Positions 12,702-22,900 of a stretch of DNA of 64,000 nt are shown one piece after another; within the stretch, counting starts at the first letter, position 1; the number at the start of each line of letters is the position of its first letter. A program made the translations under genes and the position numbers. Source of the stretch: Pinus tabuliformis (lineage: Eukaryota; Streptophyta; Pinopsida; Pinales; Pinaceae); the NCBI GenBank assembly GCA_031772625.1, contig CM062819.1:827669503-827733502 (forward strand), written 5' to 3'. A model generated the notes under the pieces. That model was not told where the DNA came from. It worked only from the letters and a program-made list of their open reading frames with translations, and did not search any database.

Positions 12702-12967
12702 GAAAGGAAATATTTTTGGTTGGTTTTTGTTTCTTTTTCCCCACACTGATGGTACCTATAGAAGCTGAAATTGTGATTGAACAAAACAAATTGCAACTAG
12801 CTGAAATGAACTTGCTGAATGGAAATTTGCAGAATGGAAAAGGAAAGCAAGGAAATTCAGAACTGAAAGAAGAGAAATGACTAGTCTACTTTTGCTAAAA
12901 TAAACTATTAGCAGAATGTTGCAATAGGAAATAGAAGAAAGCAGTAATCACAGAATACTCTGATGCT

Positions 12968-12985
12968 TCCCCGACAACGACGCAA
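12968..12985 (-). other. Primer binding site of B, degraded
   Basis: Minus-strand TTGCGTCGTTGTCGGGGA has 3 mismatches to the exact PBS of element A (TGGCGCCGTTGCCGGGGA). It lies 5 bp inside the LTR boundary at 12991 and marks this LTR as the 5' LTR of a minus-strand element. Confidence 0.85.
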
Positions 12986-12990
12986 AAAAA

Positions 12991-15112
12991 CTGTGAGTGC
13001 CAGTATTGCAGCAAAAATGCTACAAATCCCAGGCTGCCAACTTTACTTTTATCAACTCGGTAGTTCGTAACAAACTTGGAAGCGTAGGTGTTGTATGCAC
13101 AAGTACTAGTTCTTATTGCAGGTTGTCACTTGGTCAACCGACGCAAGATCACTAGGAGCTCAAGCCAACTTCTATAGATTTAAGAAGAAGCTCTATGTGT
13201 GATGAAAGGAAAGAAATATTACTCTACAGATGCTATGCTAACTACAGAAAGGAGAAAGACTGGAATGTAAAGCAAAACCTAGTAAAGCCTAATTAACAAG
13301 CCAATTCTACTTCTGCCAAAAACACTATGAAAACCATGAAAGAAATTCCATTACCTACTCAAGGAAGTAAAAAACATCTAACCATGCTATTTCTAGAAGT
13401 AAATAAGCAGAAAAACATATTTTTGGATTTTTATGTGTTTTTATGTGAATTTAATCATGCATCTAATTTATTGTGTGTGAGTGTGGTAGCGAACAAGTGG
13501 CATTAGAAGGCGGTTTTGGAGCTTGGGAGGATGTAGGATGGTGTGGATGGGTCCTATGAGGTCTTAGGTGTCCTTCTAAAGGATTTTCCAACACCTGGCC
13601 TTCAAAAGAATGCCTACAAGAAAAACTATAGGAGGACACAGGGAAACTACAGGAGGAAAACAAGAAAACTATAGGAGGCCTACAGGAGGAGGCTGAGAGA
13701 AAATTTTGCTGTTTTGAGGGTGTGAGAGTGGGTGGAAAAGGTGTATGAAGGTTGGGATGAGGTTTTAGGGTGCCTAAGGTCTACCACGAACCACCAGGAG
13801 AGATAAAGATGATTAGATTTGCTCAAGGAGAGAAGAAGAAGTTCTATGGAAAATAAAGGAAACTAGGGCAAAATTGAGGTGAGGTTTGGGAGACATGTAG
13901 GGAATGGGTCAGATGGAGGGTGTGATTGCTGGTAAGCTCTCCTACTACTGGAAGAGATTTTCTACATAGAAACTGATAGTCAACCAAGAAAATCAACCAA
14001 CAAATGAAATGAGTGCATCCTCGGAAAACAGAGTTTTACATAAAAATGGTTTAAACTATGATGTATGAAAGGAAATGATAAGAAATGTTGCAAGAAAGGA
14101 AAGAATGAAATATAAATATTGCAAATCAAGAAGTGAACATGATAAAGGCGAACTAAAGCAAAGAAAAACTGGACTATCAACCTACTAAAGAGCTGCAAAC
14201 ACTAGAAGTCCTAGGAATGAGGAAAATCTATGTTTTTGGGGCAGAAAGAGAGTCTTTGCCTCAAATCATGGTCCCAGAGGGAGGAAGAGAGGCCAAGACA
14301 CTATTTCTAGCCGTTTGAATCTTTCTAATCACTGCTTAACCTACTACAGAAAGCACAAATGGAAGCAAATTTCTAAATCATCAAAAGCAACCTATTCTTA
14401 ACCATAAGGAGAACACATCTAACAACAAACTATTCTACCAATTGAAGTAAAGCATACAAATACAAGTAAAGAGAAGCTTTGTTTCTTGGATTGGGCCCTA
14501 ACCCAAGAGCTTCAGCCCTCTGAGGTAACTCAATGCTAGCTCAAAAAGGATTCCATCTTCATTATCAAAAATAACAAGATTACATGAAACTGTCACAAAA
14601 TAATAAGCTCGAAATTTGAGCAGAGTTTACACAAGAAAAAAATCCGACCCTAGTGAGGCCCTAGGCCTCTCTACTTATGCATCTGAAGCTACCAACAACT
14701 TCCTTAAAATCATGGAGGCTTGGCTCCCAAAACTTGAGATAACTCTCAATCATCTTCCACTTGCTCGGCTGCCTTCTAGTGCATGATTCGGCTGCTTGTA
14801 CTCCGAGCTGAATGAAGGGGAATTTGAAGTGAGCAGCAATAAATGAGGGGGATTCCCTCCTATAAGTCCTCTCCTCTGTCTACTTCAAGTTATTGCTGCA
14901 GTTTGGCCATTAGATCCTTGACTTTGACCTTGAAATCCATCAATAATCTACATTAAATACATGTTAGACCACATGGTGTAATAACTAACTCAACTTACCC
15001 TATAAGCATAAATATAATCATAAAATCATACAATAAGCTAAGAGAATGGTTGATTTGACTAGGTTAGGAGGTAAAATGAGCCCATATAATTACCCATTTA
15101 TGAGGCTCATAA
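12991..15112 (-). repeat. LTR of element B (right, 5' LTR)
   Basis: A 2.1-kb copy of the LTR at 1558-3652. Both terminal dinucleotides are eroded: CT instead of TG at the left and AA instead of CA at the right. Beyond 15112 the sequence switches to element H (compare 35690 onward), which fixes the boundary. Confidence 0.88.
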
Positions 15113-15226
15113 AGTTGGTCTCATCACAGAGTGTCAGTGATGTCTTGCATGGCTTTCTCAAGCAATTTCGTCTCACATGAGCACATATGCAATGTAATGT
15201 AACATCATGTCAAGTGGAAGTTCAAG
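15113..15226 (+). repeat. Element H, 3' end of an internal region (fragment)
   Basis: This 114-bp piece is homologous to 35692-35810, the stretch just before H's right LTR, and includes the AAGTGGAAG purine-rich tract. It lies between the B insertion and the A insertion. Because it precedes the H LTR that resumes at 27221, it belongs to another H internal region on the left. Confidence 0.7.
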
Positions 15227-15231
15227 TGTCA
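15227..15231. repeat. Target site duplication of element A (left)
   Basis: TGTCA, repeated exactly at 27221-27225 on the other side of element A. These five bases are also the first five of the H LTR. Confidence 0.95.
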
Positions 15232-16649
15232 TGTAGTGGTTCCAGCTAGGGTACTAGACTGGACTCTATATTTAATATCGACTGAGGTGCGTAAGCTTAG
15301 AGGCGTGGTCTAAAATATATAGACATAAAGAATTACAGGTGATTATGAGGTAGGTTACAAGGCTTCCTTACAGAAGATCGGAGTATGCAGCCTATCATTC
15401 ACACACCTAGATTACTCTACTGCTATACTTGATTACAATGCTGGTATGAGATGCATCTATCAAATCAAATCATGAATCTAAGTACTGTGTATGACTGTGG
15501 CAATGATTCTAACCTCCTTATAGAGGTATCACTCAGAAAACCCTTGCTTGGTAAACACACACAGCATGCAAGATATTTACACTATTAAACTATATAAAGA
15601 GAACATAAATGGACTGTGAAATGAAGCAGAGTTTATGAGAATGCATCTATAAGTCACACAGGGACCGAATCCCTTACAAGACTCCCTTCCAGATCCTAGT
15701 GCTGACCATTCAACATAACCATAAACCGTTCATAAACGCACACCATATCTATGTAATGAAATTCAAAGGCTGTAGGAATCGAAAGCTTATATAAATGTTA
15801 TGCAACCCGTATGCTATGTAAATCAACAGCTATGTAAATCGAAACTGTGATGCAAACCATGTGATATAGAAATTGAATCGAATATAAACGCTGTGCAACA
15901 TATAAGAACTGAAATGTAACAAAACGAATGGACAGTATACCAATCGAAGAACGCAGGACCCGTCCGCGTCCTAAGGATATACTGGCTATCACCGTTCAGC
16001 AATCAAACCAATGCAAAGGGTATACACACTTCGTGACTGTAAATATGTCTTTGTATTAAAACTAAAACTCTGTTCTGAGAAAAACGATTCAACGATTAAC
16101 CTTCAAACATTGAACTAACTGTATTTACATATGCGTACGCACAGCCATGTCATCGATACAATGAATGTACATAGTGTTGTTGCCGCTTTTATTACATAGC
16201 CTTTTCAAAATGTTTCCATGCTATATGTTTCAAAAAGAACAAAAATCAAAAATGAAAAATAGAACGATGCTGTTGCTTCTTTTATTTGCCAGAGTACCCT
16301 GCTTTGACTTAAGTTGACCGCATGCATAGGAGGCTCGATTTGGCTGGGAGATAGGTGTTTGTCCATGCTTGGACATTCTGCTTTTCGCCCATGCCTTTCG
16401 TTCTAGCTCTTCTGATGCGCCACATGTCAAACGGTAAGCTCATTACAGGATGTGGGTACTTCCTATAACCATGTCATCAAAAACCTCTAATTCTGGAACA
16501 TAAAACCCCTAAATTAATTTCTATGCAATTTAATAACTATAAAACGATTAATAATCAATATTCAAGGGTTTTGAGAAATATATGATGAAAATGTATGGAT
16601 AAATGATATGTTTTTGGGAAGGAAAAAGGGTCTTAGGATGATACCAACA
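15232..16649 (-). repeat. 3' LTR of element A
   Basis: 1418 bp, plus-strand ends TGTAGTGG...ACCAACA, nearly identical to 25804-27220. Minus-strand TATA-like boxes occur at about 15785-15796 and 15588-15598. Short ORFs within are chance. Confidence 0.96.
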
Positions 16650-16662
16650 TCTCTCCCCGACT
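16650..16662 (-). other. Polypurine tract of element A
   Basis: The minus strand reads AGTCGGGGAGAGA immediately before the LTR start TGTTGGT. A second copy of the motif lies in the spacer at 19721-19737. Confidence 0.9.
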
Positions 16663-16680
16663 TAAGGACTTAGCATGTCC

Positions 16681-18045
16681 TCATGCTACCCCAGAAGTAC
16701 TCCCCTTGAACTCTGTGCCTGCATGGATCTCTGCTGCCTTGAGCAAGGTATCTACATTCTTCTTCACCTGGTGATCCTTCTGTCCCTTGAGCTCCTGCTT
16801 TAACTTTTTATATTTCTCTTTAAGAGCCTTCTTCTGATTGTACCACTTAGTGGCCCAGTTGGAAATCTCAGATTGCTCAGTCTCTAACTCACTGATTCTT
16901 TCCTTTAGCTTTTCATTTGTCTTCTGTGTTTCTTTGCTTTGTGCCCTGAGCATTTCATTTTCTCTTTTAATAACCTTTTCCAACATGTTAGCTTCCATGA
17001 GCTCTTCTTTCAATTCTTCAATTTGTTTTTCTAACTTCTTCTGTCTTTTGGTGGGAGGTGGTGAACATTTTTCCTGTTTGTTATGGCTTTCCACCTCTAT
17101 GTCAACTTCTGGTGCTGGTGGTGAATGATCACCACTTTCAACATCCATTTGTGCAGGGGCATGAGATTCAAATTGGTCTTCTTGCAGCTGAGTTTTTGGT
17201 GTCCTCCTTGTTCTTCGGGAGTAGGTGGTAAAATTTTTGTCTTTCTCAGCCCTCTTGGCATCCTCTTTTTGCATGTTCCTAGTCCTTATGCTGCCCATAG
17301 GTTGAGGTGCTCTGCTGGCCTTGGACATTGGAATTTCCTCATCTATGTCCTTCATAAACCCATAATCTTCTTGCACTTCTTCTTTTTCCTCCTCATCTCT
17401 GATTTGGTTGACAACTAGGAATTCTTTCCATGGCTTCCCTCGCTTCTGCAACTCATGTTCAATGAGGATTTTAATAAGGCCAAAATGGTACAGGCTTTTG
17501 TCCTCATTCCCTTTTTGTTTCTGGATAGTTTTGGCCATCTTTGTTAAACTTTGCAGCAAAAAATATGGCACACTGATTACACATTGTTTCTTTAAATGGA
17601 AGAGTAGCTTGATGTGGTATAGATAAACAATGTTGTATCTACCTTCACAGGTTATAAACTTCTGAAGAATGTAAACCATTTCATCCCAAGGATGAACTAA
17701 CCAGCTTCTTGGAACTCCCTTCTTCCAGTTTACTGAGGAAACTCTAGATCTGGACATGAACTATGTCCATGATTTCTCATTAAATGGCTTGGTTTTGAAG
17801 TACTTCTCTCCTTTAGGACTGATTCCAATTGCCTGAGCTATAGTATCCTCTGAGATTCTGAAGGAGAAGTTGCCTATTAGGGCCTTTTCTCCATTAAAGG
17901 TAAAGGAAAATTGTTTTCTGACTTCTTCATTACTCCCATGGAATTTTTCCAGAAAAGGTAGCCACTGTGTTTCTCTAAGAATCTCAATACAGTCCTCATG
18001 GTATTGTGAGCTATCGAATGTACTGGGTTCAACCCTATTAGTCAT
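16681..18045 (-). CDS. 3' additional ORF of element A, one in-frame stop
   Basis: Two open stretches (18045-17761 and 17757-16681) lie in the same frame and are separated by a single TAG at 17761-17763, giving 455 codons in all. The start at 18045 reads MTNRVEPSTF. The N-terminal part resembles the domain of plant-transposon extra ORFs (FTFNGEKALIGNFSFRISED). The middle has HPWDEMVYILQKFITCEGR and IPYFLL-like blocks shared with the decayed ORF of B at 5554-6018. A basic PPTKRQKKLEK motif could be nuclear targeting. It is followed by about 110 residues of strongly charged heptad-like coiled coil and a short tail ending at 16681. No signal peptide or membrane span is seen, so an envelope role is not supported. 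The TAG may be a mutation or a read-through site. Function is unknown. Confidence 0.75.
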
Positions 18046-18959
18046 GGTGATGGCAGAGGGTTGTGCCTCTAACCCTTCTCTGTCTATACCCTTAAAATTT
18101 TAACACAGAAATGTCAAGTTGGTTACCTGGCATATATCGCTTCCTTCAGTCTTCAATTATGGTGCTTGGCTGGTCGATGTGACTGTGGTGGGAGTTAGAG
18201 ATAGAATGGTGATGCTTCCCTTTTCGGCGCTCACCAGTTTCACTGTGTAAACCGACCCCAAATAGTGATACTCTCCTCGGCGCTCCTTGTTCAGATTTTC
18301 ACTTTGTAACCCCACTCAAATGATAACAATCTCCTCGCGTTCCTTGCTTCACTCTTTCACTTTGTAAGTTATGGGAACCGAGGGTGGAAAGGATGTGAAA
18401 TAACCTGTACTCGCCTTACAATGTAATCATTCATTTAAAAACAGAGTGCTGTACGCTTGTATGCATGTTAGCATAAGAACGCTGAGAGTGTACCCATAGT
18501 GCTGAGCTATAATGCTGGGTGGCGAGGTTATGATTCGGGTGTGTGTGGTGTAAAACATATAGGCCGCTTGTTATGATTTGACTGTATGGGGTGAAGAATA
18601 TATATATAGGCCACTTCTATCTCATCCTTTGTATTTTTTTTAAAAACAAACACATAGCTCACCACGTGCCCTTTTCAATTATACTCGGTCATGTAGAGAA
18701 TGGTTGTATGCCTGTAGGGTATATGACATGGTGAATGTGTTGGTGATGGGTTTTAGGGATAGGTTGATGTAGGGGAATGATGAAAATTGGTGGGATAAGG
18801 GTGATAAGTGGATGTATGAAGGTGTCCTTGAAATCAATTACAACAACTTATAGTCACCAAAATTACATTAAAAACTAATCTAGGAAATTAAATGCCCAAG
18901 AACAGAAATAGATTACTCTTTTGTTGATCATTTGACATGCTGAGTTGCTAATCCTTTTG

Positions 18960-19490
18960 ACTGTTCTTTTTGACAGGTCCTCTGAGGGAGGTTGAATACA
19001 CAGGTCCTTTGAGAAAAGTTTTGAAGATGTAACAGGTCCCTTTGAAAAATTGGAATGTACAGGTCCCTTTTTGAAGACTGAAAATGTAATCGGTCCCTTG
19101 GAAAACTGAAGATGCAATAGGTCCCTTAAGAAAATTTGAAGATACAAGTCCCTTGGAAAAACTGAAGATGTTCATCCAACTCTTTGTATTGTTATAGGTT
19201 CACTGAGCTTGCAATTTGCTGGAAGTCTTGGTGCCCAAATCCTTGTAAAAGCTTGGTGGAAGTATGTTGAAGTAACCTTTGATGTCAAGAATTTTTTTTA
19301 ACAGGTCCCAACTGAATGTTTTAAACAGGTCCCTTTACTGCTGGTTGGAATGTATCAAACAGGTGTCAATTTCTTTAACAGGTCCCTTCTGAATATCTTA
19401 AATAGGTCCCATTGCTGCTGGTGTTAATAGCATAGATGTCTTGAACAGAACAGGTCCCCCTGCAAAATATTTATAACCAGGTCCCTCTGA
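18960..19490. repeat. Dispersed ACAGGTCCC word cluster in element A
   Basis: Copies and one- or two-base variants of (A)ACAGGTCCC(TTT) occur near 18975, 19000, 19029, 19059, 19090, 19118, 19146, 19310, 19325, 19362, 19379, 19404, 19446 and 19478. Spacing is irregular, mostly 15-35 bp. It is not a simple tandem array. Confidence 0.8.
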
Positions 19491-19499
19491 AAATCATGA

Positions 19500-19691
19500 C
19501 AGAACAACTTATTTGTTAAAGTCTGGAATGCTGGTAACAAGCTGCTGTTGGAAATTTATAGTGAAATATAGAATAAGAAATCTGAAGAATTTACACAGAA
19601 CAACTTATTTGTTAAAGTCTGGAATGCTGGTAACAAGCTGCTGTTGGAAATTTACAGTGAAATATAGAATAAGAAATCTGAAGAATTTACA
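19500..19691. repeat. 96-bp tandem duplication in element A
   Basis: Unit one is 19500-19595 and unit two is 19596-19691. Each begins CAGAACAACTTATTTG and ends GAAGAATTTACA. They differ at about one position (TTTATAGTG against TTTACAGTG), so the duplication is recent. Confidence 0.95.
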
Positions 19692-19720
19692 AGGGAGAGA
19701 TAAAAGTAACAGAACAGATG

Positions 19721-19737
19721 TCTCCCTCTCCCCGACT
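19721..19737 (-). other. Second (internal) polypurine-tract-like motif of element A
   Basis: The minus strand reads AGTCGGGGAGAGGGAGA. Its first twelve bases are identical to the 3' PPT at 16651-16662, and weaker similarity continues into the adjacent bases (TGTCCTCA). It lies between pol and the 3' ORF. Confidence 0.7.
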
Positions 19738-19995
19738 GAAAGTTTGATTTGTCCTCAAGTCATGATGCAACTGAGAAATGAAACAATGAACAACAGAAAT
19801 AAAATTCATACCCGCCAATAAATTGGTTTTCAGGTAGGAATTCGGGGTTAGATTGTGCCAGATACTGGTTTTCACATCTAACCCATTATTATTTTTTTTA
19901 GTTTTTGTTTTTGTTTATTTTTTTATTTTTTTTTATTTTTGTTTTTTTTGTTTTTGTATTTTTCTTCTTGATTTTGAAATTGAAAGGAAATAAAA

Positions 19996-22900
19996 CTAAG
20001 GCAGTGATACTGCAGCTGAGGGCTGCAGTACCTCAACCTCTTCTTGCTGAGATAGTGTATGCAGAAAATCTTGCTTGTTGATGGGCTTGTTGTACAGCTT
20101 CAAGCGATGACCATTGACTGTGAAAGAATGACCTTTGCCATCAATAGTTTGGAGTTTTACTGAACCATTGTCATAAGCCTGAACAATTTCATAAGGGCCC
20201 ATCCAATGGGTGGTGAACTTAGCTTTATGATCCTTGAATTTTGAATCAAAAAGCAGAGCCCAGTCACCTTCCTTGAAGTGCTTCTTCTTAATGTGTGAAT
20301 CATGCCATTGCTTCCTGTGCTTTTGCATGAGGGTGGTGGTTTGTTCTGCTTGCTGCCTCATCTCATCCAGCTGGTTCAACTGCTGGATTCTCTCTTTTTG
20401 TGCTTGATCCAAATCAATTAGTAAATCTGCAGCTAATTTAAAAGTGTGAATTTGGAATTCAATAGGAAGCATGACATCCTTACCGTACACCAATTGGTAT
20501 GGTGTAAATCCGGTGGTATCTTTCCAAGTAATCCGGTAAGCCCATAGTGCCTCCTTGAGCTTTTCTTCCCAGTTTTTGCGGTTCATTGCAACAGTTTTGG
20601 TAATGATCCCCTCCAAAGTCTTGTTGGTGGATTCCACCTGCCCATTGGCCTGTGGATGGTAGGGGGTACTTTTCCTATGCTTTATTTGGTACTTGTCTGT
20701 GATGTCCTTCATGAGATTTGAGGTGAATTGGGTACCTTGATCAGTGAAAATTTCTCTTGGCACTCCATACCTCACAAAGATCTCCTCAAAAAGGAAATTG
20801 ACTACTGTGTGTTCGGTTGCTCTTACCAGTGCTTTTGCTTCTGCCCACTTTGTGACATAATCAGTACATACTAAGATGTACTTCTTACCATTAGAGGCTG
20901 GGTTGATAGGTCCTATGAAGTCCAGAGCCCACTTATCAAATGGTTCCAAGTGAACTTGGGGCTGAAGGGGCATCTGATCGGTAGCTGTGGGTCTGCCCAT
21001 CCTTTGGCAGCTGTCACAACTCTTTACATACTTCTTGGCATCCTTGAAAATGGATGGCCAATAGTATCCAAGAGTAAGAACTTTGAAGGCTGTCCGCTTC
21101 GCTGCAAAATGCCCACCACACAGTTCATCATGGCAAGATTTTAAAATGTCAATTACCTCATCATTTCGTACACATCTCCTAATGATCATATCAAAACCAG
21201 TGTAAAAGAGATCGCCATTGAGCCATGAATATCTAACACTTTGTTTGATCAGTCTTTTCCTTTCCTTTGCAGTGAAATGTGGAGGTGTCCTACCTGTAGA
21301 CAAGTAATTAGCTAAATCAGCAAACCAAGGAGTTACTATGGAAATTGCAAATAAGTGCTCATCCGGAAAAGAATCCTCAACAGGAACCATCTCACCTGGA
21401 TTTTGCAGTCTTGATAGGAAATCTGCCACCTGGTTTTCTTTGCCTGGTCTATCTAACACTGTGATGTTAAATTCCTGTAACAATAGTAACCATCTGGTAA
21501 CTCTGCCACTAGTTATTGGTTTATTCATGAGATGTCGAATGGAAGAGTGATCAGTATGTACAAAGACTTCATAACCAGTTATGTAATGGCGAAATTTATT
21601 CACAGCATAAATGATGGCAAGTGTTTCCTTCTCTGTAACTGTATAGTTTAGCTCGGCAGGTGTGAGATTTTTACTAATGAAATAAATTGGATATGTACAA
21701 GATTCTTCTTTTTGGCCTAAGCATGCACCTATGGCAGTGTCAGATGCATCGGTAAAAATATGAAATGGTAAGCTCCAATTAGGTCCTCTCAAGATTGGTG
21801 CAGTAGATAGTTTCTTCTTGAGTTGTTCAAATGCATGTTGGCAGTTCTCAGTCCAATTGAAAAATACATCTTTGGCTAGAAGTTTAAACAAAGGTAAGGC
21901 TATCTTGCTAAAATGTTCAATGATTCTGCGGTAATAGCTAGCATACCCGAGAAAACTTCTTACCTCTCTCTGGTTCTGTGGAATAGGCAAATCGGCAATA
22001 ATCTGTATCTTGGCTGGGTCAACCTGGATGCCTTGAAAAGAGATATAATGGCCCAACACTATCCCTTCATTTAGCATCATGAAACACTTTTCGTTGCTGA
22101 GGGACAGGTTAGCTTCAATACACCTTTTCAAAACTCGCTCTATATTTTCTAATGCATGTTCAAAAGAATTGCCATATACTGAAAAATCATCCATATACAC
22201 TTCAACACAATCATGAATCAAATCAGCAAAGATAGCTAACACAACTCGCTGAAATGTAGTTGGAGCGTTACAAAGTCCAAATGGCAAAACATTGTAGGCA
22301 TAGGTGCCCCAAGGACAGGTGAAGGTGGTTTTGTCCTGGTCTTCAGAGGTAATCCGGATCTGGTTGTAGCCACTGAAACCGTCAAGAAAGGAAAATGATG
22401 ATTTGCCGGCTAGGGTGTCTAACACTTGGTCGATGAATGGCAGTGGGAAGTAGTCTTTGAGCGTGGCTTTGTTCAGCTGTCTGTAATCAACACAGATACG
22501 CCACTTGCCATTCTTCTTAGGCACAATAACCAATGGGGATAACCACTGACTGTCAGAAATAGGATATATAAAGTTGACTCTCAAAAGTTTTTGCAACTCC
22601 TCTCTGACAATGTCTTGGAGCATGGGGTTCATTCTTCTTTGTGGTTGCCTCACCGGTTTAATGGTGCTATCTGTGTAAATGTGGTGAGTGCATGTGTCGG
22701 GGTGAATCCCATGCATGTCAGTGTAATCCCAAGCAAAGGCTTTTTGGTACTTCGTCAAGAGTCTAATCAATTTTTCTTGTTGAGATGAGTCTAGGTGGTT
22801 GCCTATGTTCAAAGTTTTGCCTGGACTGATCTCTATGACTCGACTCTGTGTATTGGTGATGGATTGAACTGGAAAGATGTCATGAAATGTAGATTGCAAG

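Larger units (their letters stand above)
1..15112 (-). mobile_element. Ty3/gypsy element B, decayed tandem array with shared LTR
   Basis: Read on the minus strand, the order is LTR (12991-15112), PBS, gag, protease, RT, integrase, an extra 3' ORF, PPT, LTR (1558-3652), then a second PBS and a second gag that runs off the window. The middle LTR therefore acts as 3' LTR of one copy and 5' LTR of the next. The Asp-LeuGly-Ala protease, the extra ORF after integrase and the tRNA-Asp-type PBS place it with the non-chromovirus Athila/Tat-like plant elements, as for element A. Coding regions carry many stops and frameshifts, so it is an old copy. It sits inside element H. No target duplication can be tested because the left end is outside the window. 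Confidence 0.85.
18046..19995 (-). other. Non-coding spacer of element A between 3' ORF and gag-pol
   Basis: There are no plausible genes. From 18960 to 19490 the word ACAGGTCCC and variants recur about fourteen times on the plus strand. A 96-bp tandem duplication follows (19500-19691), then a polypurine-like motif (19721-19737). T-rich tracts at 19890-19970 lie just beyond the gag-pol stop. The stretch 18100-18900 shows nothing recognisable. Confidence 0.8.
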
